Of a stretch of DNA of 9,238 nucleotides, positions 5,589 to 9,238 are shown in pieces (position 1 is the first letter of the stretch; the number at the start of each line of letters is the position of its first letter). A program made the translations under genes and the position numbers. The notes beneath the pieces are model-generated. The model was not told the DNA's origin and made no database searches. It worked only from the letters and a program-made list of their open reading frames with translations. This DNA comes from Methylococcaceae bacterium (GTDB lineage Bacteria > Pseudomonadota > Gammaproteobacteria > Methylococcales > Methylomonadaceae): NCBI GenBank assembly GCA_030699345.1, contig JAUYMX010000463.1, positions 1 to 9,238 of the forward strand. The letters are read 5' to 3'.

Positions 5589-6655
5589 TGTGATTCTCCC
5601 AATCCTAATCTTTCCCGACGATAACTGCCGTCCTGTATGTGTTTGCACCAATCCAAATTATCCAAATACCACTGCACGGTCTTTTTCAGGCCGGTGTCGA
5701 AAGTTTCTGTGGGTGTCCAGCCGAGTTCTTTAGCGATTTTGCTGGCGTCGATGGCGTAACGTAAATCGTGCCCAGGACGGTCTTTTACGTAAGTGATCAA
5801 GTCCCGGTAATGGCTGATGCCGTTAGGTTTGTCGGGCTTTAGTTCGTCCAAGATGTCGCAAAGCGTTTGCACGACAGTGAGGTTGGCTTTTTCGTTATGC
5901 CCGCCGATGTTGTAAGTTTCGCCGATGTCGCCACGCTCCAATACGGTCAACAATGCTCTTGCATGGTCGTCGACAAACAGCCAATCCCGGATTTGCTGAC
6001 CATTTCCGTAAACCGGCAGTGGCTTGCCTTCCAGTGCATTAAGAATAACCACCGGGATAAGCTTTTCCGGAAATTGATACGGGCCGTAGTTATTGGAGCA
6101 ATTGGTCACGACAATCGGCAAACCATAGGTACGTTGCCAAGCGCGAACAATATGATCGGAGCTGGCTTTGGAGGCCGAATAAGGCGAACTTGGCGCGTAA
6201 GGCGTTTGCTCAGTAAATAAGTCATCAGTGCCATGCAGGTCGCCAAACACTTCATCGGTAGAAATATGATGAAAACGAAAACCGGCTTTTTGCGCTTCCG
6301 GCTGTGCTTGCCAATACTGCCGGGCAGCTTCTACCAATACGTAAGTACCGACGATGTTGGTTTCAATAAAATCCGCCGGGCCGTCGATGGAACGGTCGAC
6401 ATGGGATTCTGCCGCCAAATGCATGATGGCGTCCGGTTGGTATTGTTGCAGTAGTTTAGTAATCCCGGCTGCATCGCAAATATCGGCTTGTTCAAAACTG
6501 TAACGCGGGCTTTCTGCAACAGTCGTTAACGATTCCAGATTGCCCGCGTAAGTCAGTTTATCGACGTTGATAACGCTATGTTCGGTGTTGTTGATCAAAT
6601 GGCGGATCAAAGCAGAGCCTATGAAGCCTGCACCGCCAGTGATTAAAATTTTCAT
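5585..6655 (-). CDS. rfbB: dTDP-glucose 4,6-dehydratase
   Basis: A 356-residue extended short-chain dehydrogenase that converts dTDP-glucose to dTDP-4-keto-6-deoxyglucose with bound NAD+. The Rossmann motif GGAGFIGS is at 7-14. The catalytic Thr133-Asp134-Glu135 triplet lies in STDEVFG, and the Tyr159-xxx-Lys163 pair lies in SPYSASK. NNYGPYQFPEKLIP (188-201) and RDWLFVDDHARA (223-234) form the substrate-binding side. All key residues are present and the length is normal. The ATG at 6655 has AAGGAAAG (6662-6669) at 6-nt spacing. The 51-bp gap from rfbD shows no terminator, so it is likely in the same operon. The TGA stop overlaps the rfbA ATG. It is cytoplasmic. Confidence 0.97.
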   Translation of the reverse strand: MKILITGGAGFIGSALIRHLINNTEHSVINVDKLTYAGNLESLTTVAESPRYSFEQADICDAAGITKLLQQYQPDAIMHLAAESHVDRSIDGPADFIETNIVGTYVLVEAARQYWQAQPEAQKAGFRFHHISTDEVFGDLHGTDDLFTEQTPYAPSSPYSASKASSDHIVRAWQRTYGLPIVVTNCSNNYGPYQFPEKLIPVVILNALEGKPLPVYGNGQQIRDWLFVDDHARALLTVLERGDIGETYNIGGHNEKANLTVVQTLCDILDELKPDKPNGISHYRDLITYVKDRPGHDLRYAIDASKIAKELGWTPTETFDTGLKKTVQWYLDNLDWCKHIQDGSYRRERLGLGESQ

Positions 6656-6706
6656 AACTTACTTTCCTTAAGTAGGCGCACGCGAAGTTTTTTGGTGTGG
6701 GAGGTT

Positions 6707-7606
6707 TTATGGTTTGCTCGAGAAAATCTCATCCATACACAGTTGCAACGCAGTTTCCCAAGGCGGCAACGCGAGTTGGTAGTGTTTTTGCAACCGCTGG
6801 GTTGATAGCCGCGAATTGGCCGGTCGTGTCGCAGGTAACGGGTAGGCGCTGGTCGGAATGGGATTGACGCGTTGGGCTTTAATCGACAGGCCGTCTTGTT
6901 GCTTGGCTAATTCGATGATCTTTTCGGCAAAGCCATGCCAAGAGGTTTCACCCGTCGAGGTGAGATTGTAAATGCCTGATTTAAATACACCTTGCTGCCT
7001 TTCTTGCTGGGCTTGCCGCAAGATGTGCGCGGTGCTTTCAGCAATCAACCGCGCCCAAGTGGGCGCACCGATTTGATCGGCAACAATATTCAACTCTTCG
7101 CGCTCTTGCGCCAGCCGCAACATGCTTTTGACAAAATTATTACCTCTGGCGGCATACACCCAAGTCGTACGCAGGATCAAAAAATCCGCAGTGCTGGCTT
7201 GAATAGCCTGCTCGCCAGCTAATTTGCTTTGGCCGTAAACATTAAGCGGGTTGGTCTGATCACCTTCCAAGTAGGCGCCCGTCTTACTACCGTCAAACAC
7301 ATAATCGGTAGAATAATGAATCAACAAGGCGCCGCAAATTGCCGCTTCCTCGGCTAACACGCCAGCTGCTTGACCATTGATCAAAAAAGCCTGGTCTTGG
7401 TCAGTTTCAGCCTTATCGACTGCGGTATAAGCCGCCGCATTGACGATAATATCTGGCTTGATGGACCGGATACTGCGGCGCAAGCCATCCAGGTCGGACA
7501 AATCGGCTTGGTCGCGGTTGGCTGCGACAACTTCGCCCAACGGCAATAGTGTCCGAGCCAATTCCCAGCCAACTTGACCTTGACTGCCGGTCAACAAAAT
7601 CTTCAT
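6707..7606 (-). CDS. rfbD: dTDP-4-dehydrorhamnose reductase
   Basis: A 299-residue short-chain reductase that performs the last step, reducing dTDP-4-keto-L-rhamnose to dTDP-L-rhamnose with NAD(P)H. The cofactor motif GSQGQVG is at 7-13, followed by NAAAYTAVDKAE (56-67), YSTDYVFDG (98-106), the catalytic Tyr124-xxx-Lys128 (YGQSK), RTTWVY (146-151) and the C-terminal substrate motif RPANSRLS (261-268). Full length, with no odd residues. The ATG overlaps the rfbC stop as ATGA, with GAGG 7 nt upstream inside rfbC, so translation is probably coupled. The next gene downstream is rfbB, 51 bp away. Confidence 0.96.
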   Translation of the reverse strand: MKILLTGSQGQVGWELARTLLPLGEVVAANRDQADLSDLDGLRRSIRSIKPDIIVNAAAYTAVDKAETDQDQAFLINGQAAGVLAEEAAICGALLIHYSTDYVFDGSKTGAYLEGDQTNPLNVYGQSKLAGEQAIQASTADFLILRTTWVYAARGNNFVKSMLRLAQEREELNIVADQIGAPTWARLIAESTAHILRQAQQERQQGVFKSGIYNLTSTGETSWHGFAEKIIELAKQQDGLSIKAQRVNPIPTSAYPLPATRPANSRLSTQRLQKHYQLALPPWETALQLCMDEIFSSKP

Positions 7607-8148
7607 GCAAAAACCTCAGCATCTTGCAGCGACAAGCCTTGCTGATCTTTACCGGACAGCAGCGGCTCAATGCCTTCGGGCCAAACAATGCCAATCTCAG
7701 GATCATCCCAGCGAATGCAACGCTCATGTTCCGGCGCGTAATAATCGGTGGTTTTATAGAGGAAATCAGCTTGTTCGGACAGCACCACAAAGCCATGGGC
7801 AAAGCCAGGCGGCACCCATAATTGCCGATGATTGTCGCCGCTTAATTCCACGCCATCCCAGCGGCCGAAGGTAGGTGAGGATTTGCGCAAATCTACGGCA
7901 ACATCAAACACCTTGCCACTGGTCACACGCACTAACTTACCTTGCGGCTGTTGAATTTGGTAATGCAGGCCTCTTAAGACGTTTTTGCCGGAGCGAGAAT
8001 GGTTGTCTTGGACAAAATTCAAACTTAAACCGGTGAGCGACTGAAAAGTAAGTTGGTTGTAACTTTCCAGAAAAAAACCGCGTTGGTCGCCAAATACTTT
8101 GGGTTCAAAAATGAGTAAATCGGGAATGGTTGTGGGGATAATTTTCAT
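7603..8148 (-). CDS. rfbC: dTDP-4-dehydrorhamnose 3,5-epimerase
   Basis: A 181-residue cupin-fold epimerase acting on dTDP-4-keto-6-deoxyglucose to give the L-rhamno form. Catalytic His62 lies in VLRGLHYQ, Tyr131 in FLYKTTDYY, and Asp168, partner of the His in the family, in SGKDQQ. The RGFFLESY (23-30), FVQDNHSRS (45-53) and WVPPGFAHGF (111-120) motifs are all typical. Length is normal. The start ATG overlaps the stop of the Uma2 gene as ATGA, and the stop overlaps the rfbD start in the same way. I see no strong ribosome site before it, only a weak GAAG inside the Uma2 gene, so its expression may depend on ribosomes finishing the Uma2 reading frame. Cytoplasmic homodimer in characterised relatives. 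Confidence 0.96.
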   Translation of the reverse strand: MKIIPTTIPDLLIFEPKVFGDQRGFFLESYNQLTFQSLTGLSLNFVQDNHSRSGKNVLRGLHYQIQQPQGKLVRVTSGKVFDVAVDLRKSSPTFGRWDGVELSGDNHRQLWVPPGFAHGFVVLSEQADFLYKTTDYYAPEHERCIRWDDPEIGIVWPEGIEPLLSGKDQQGLSLQDAEVFA

Positions 8149-8744
8149 GATGCTTCGGTTAAATTGTTTTGGGCAAGCAGAAAGTCGCGTATGTCTTCAT
8201 TGTCTACACGCTGGTAAATATCGGCGACCGACAGCGTTAGATTAATAGCTTCAAAAGTGACTTCATCGCCCAAGAAATAATGTTCAGACACCCAGCCCTG
8301 CGAGCGTCTACAAACTTCTACATCAACGATGTCCTGCTCAATCAACACATACTCTTTTAAACTGGGTATAGATTGATAGGCTCTTCTTTTAATAGTTTCA
8401 TCCGTTTTGCGCGTGGAGGCAGATAAGACCTCGACAATAATAACCGGCGCTTCTGTGTAATAGGGATCAGTATCCTGATTGTCACAAACCACCATGACAT
8501 CAGGATAAAAGAATGCTGTACCCGCTTTCACCTTCATATCTGAAGAAAAAGGCTCACAAGGTGAATTTTCTAAATGGTTGCCAAATTTTCTCGACACATT
8601 AAGAGATATTCTTTCATGATTCTTACTGGCACCCGCCATGGCATACACAGCACCATCAATAAATTCATGTTTTATCGTGCTAATTTTTTCACCGTCGAGA
8701 TACTCAGCCTCGCTGATACGGTGCTCTGCATAATTTAATGCCAT
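8145..8744 (-). CDS. Uma2 family protein (DUF820, PD-(D/E)XK nuclease-like)
   Basis: A 199-residue Uma2/DUF820 protein, a family with a restriction-endonuclease-like fold and no settled role. Motifs in order: KHEFIDGAVYAMAG (25-38, with Glu27), NVSRKFGNHL, the catalytic-type Asp82 in FYPDVMVVCD (79-88), Glu105 in APVIIVEVLSAST (99-111), then a Lys/Tyr-bearing helix (TDETIKRRAYQSIPSLKEYVLI, 114-135). The family's predicted active-site acidic residues are intact. The ATG follows GAGGA (8754-8758) at 9 nt. It sits between UDP-glucose dehydrogenase (26 bp upstream) and rfbC (ATGA overlap) on the same strand, so it is expressed with a sugar-nucleotide operon. That is not a placement the family function would predict, and it may be a captured gene. 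Confidence 0.9.
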   Translation of the reverse strand: MALNYAEHRISEAEYLDGEKISTIKHEFIDGAVYAMAGASKNHERISLNVSRKFGNHLENSPCEPFSSDMKVKAGTAFFYPDVMVVCDNQDTDPYYTEAPVIIVEVLSASTRKTDETIKRRAYQSIPSLKEYVLIEQDIVDVEVCRRSQGWVSEHYFLGDEVTFEAINLTLSVADIYQRVDNEDIRDFLLAQNNLTEAS

Positions 8745-8770
8745 GGCGCGTAGTCCTCAGAAAGACAGGG

Positions 8771-9238
8771 TTACCGGCCGATAGCGTAATACTGCAAACC
8801 ACTGCGGCTAACAATCGCCGGTTCAAACATATTGCGACCATCAAAGATGACCTTATCAGTCAAAGAGGTACTGAGTAGATCAAAATCAGGGCTGCGGAAT
8901 TGTTTCCATTCGGTGACAATTGCCAGCGCATCGGCACCTTTTAGTGCATCGACAGGAGATTGGCTGTAACTCAAGCCTGCTTTGTTGCCATAAATACGTT
9001 GGGCTTCCTCTATCGCTTCGGGATCATAGGCTTGCACTGTCGCGCCAGCCTCAATCAAGGCCTCAAGTAATACGCGGCTAGGCGCATCACGCATGTCATC
9101 GGTATTAGGTTTAAACGCTAATCCCCATAACGCAAATACTTTGCCTTTCAGGTTGCCTTGATAATGACTGCTGATTTTTTCAAATAAGCGATGTTTTTGC
9201 CGATTGTTGACGTTTTCTACCGCATTGAGCAATTCAGC
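8771..9238 (-). CDS. ugd: UDP-glucose 6-dehydrogenase, C-terminal part (gene continues past the window)
   Basis: The last 155 residues of a UDP-glucose/GDP-mannose dehydrogenase family enzyme, which oxidises UDP-glucose to UDP-glucuronate with two NAD+. The frame is open to base 9238, and the TTG at 9232 is an internal Leu codon (AELLNAVENVN), not a start. The visible region holds the end of the central helical domain and the C-terminal UDP-binding domain, with the signature ALWGLAFKPNTDDMRDAPS, then EWKQFRSPDF and a FDGRN loop near the end. The N-terminal NAD domain and catalytic Cys lie outside the window. It is the most upstream visible member of the sugar-nucleotide cluster. UDP-glucuronate supports acidic polysaccharide synthesis. 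The alternative GDP-mannose dehydrogenase is less likely from the FKPNTDDMRDAPS wording. Confidence 0.92.
   Translation of the reverse strand, partial: AELLNAVENVNNRQKHRLFEKISSHYQGNLKGKVFALWGLAFKPNTDDMRDAPSRVLLEALIEAGATVQAYDPEAIEEAQRIYGNKAGLSYSQSPVDALKGADALAIVTEWKQFRSPDFDLLSTSLTDKVIFDGRNMFEPAIVSRSGLQYYAIGR

Noticed and set aside
5589..5651. Longer N-terminus for rfbA starting at 5651
   Set aside because: The extra 21 residues are unlike RmlA, lie entirely within rfbB coding sequence, and the internal ATG at 5588 has a good ribosome site and the ATGA overlap.
7413..7802. 129-codon minus-strand frame across the rfbC/rfbD junction
   Set aside because: It is an out-of-frame shadow of two well-supported enzymes with intact motifs.

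Overview
The window looks like chromosomal DNA of a gammaproteobacterium. The protein flavour (a three-gene AmmeMemoRadiSam module, a SHOCT protein, a Uma2 protein inside a rhamnose operon) and the style of the intergenic repeats (GTAGGATG-type hairpins) suggest a Methylococcales methanotroph related to Methylomonas or Methylobacter. That assignment is inference from recognised families, not from a marker gene. No rRNA, tRNA, CRISPR array or intact mobile element was found.

Layout. (1) Bases 1 to about 143 are markedly GC-richer (about two thirds G+C by hand count) than what follows (about half). They encode only the first ~37 residues of a DUF1624 / heparan-alpha-glucosaminide N-acetyltransferase-like membrane protein, which then breaks off abruptly inside the 3' end of the next gene. 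This looks like a junction, either a contig misjoin or a real recombination. (2) Bases 114-2731 carry the AmmeMemoRadiSam module. The radical SAM enzyme is on the minus strand. A 223-bp divergent regulatory region separates it from the MEMO1-like protein B and AMMECR1-like protein A genes, which overlap on the plus strand. (3) Bases 2732-4715 hold a SHOCT-domain protein with a recognisable promoter and an inverted repeat on its -35 box, and an unrecognised three-helix membrane protein. The membrane protein gene is bracketed by two different hairpin-forming intergenic repeats. (4) Bases 4716-9238 are a minus-strand nucleotide-sugar operon. In transcription order it reads UDP-glucose 6-dehydrogenase (3' part only), a Uma2 family protein, then rfbC, rfbD, rfbB and rfbA.

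How the genes work together. RfbA makes dTDP-glucose, RfbB converts it to the 4-keto-6-deoxy sugar, RfbC epimerises it and RfbD reduces it to dTDP-L-rhamnose. The adjoining UDP-glucose dehydrogenase supplies UDP-glucuronate. Together they feed surface polysaccharide or exopolysaccharide synthesis. Uma2/rfbC, rfbC/rfbD and rfbB/rfbA each share an ATGA stop-start overlap, so translation of the cluster is probably coupled. The Uma2 gene is physically integrated in it. The AmmeMemoRadiSam trio is a widely conserved but biochemically unresolved module, presumed to perform a radical SAM-dependent modification.

The main points for follow-up are the junction near base 140, the hairpin in the AmmeMemoRadiSam divergent promoter region, the palindrome on the SHOCT promoter, the two repeat elements, and the coupled Uma2 gene. 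I do not see an obviously new multi-gene system beyond the poorly understood AmmeMemoRadiSam module.
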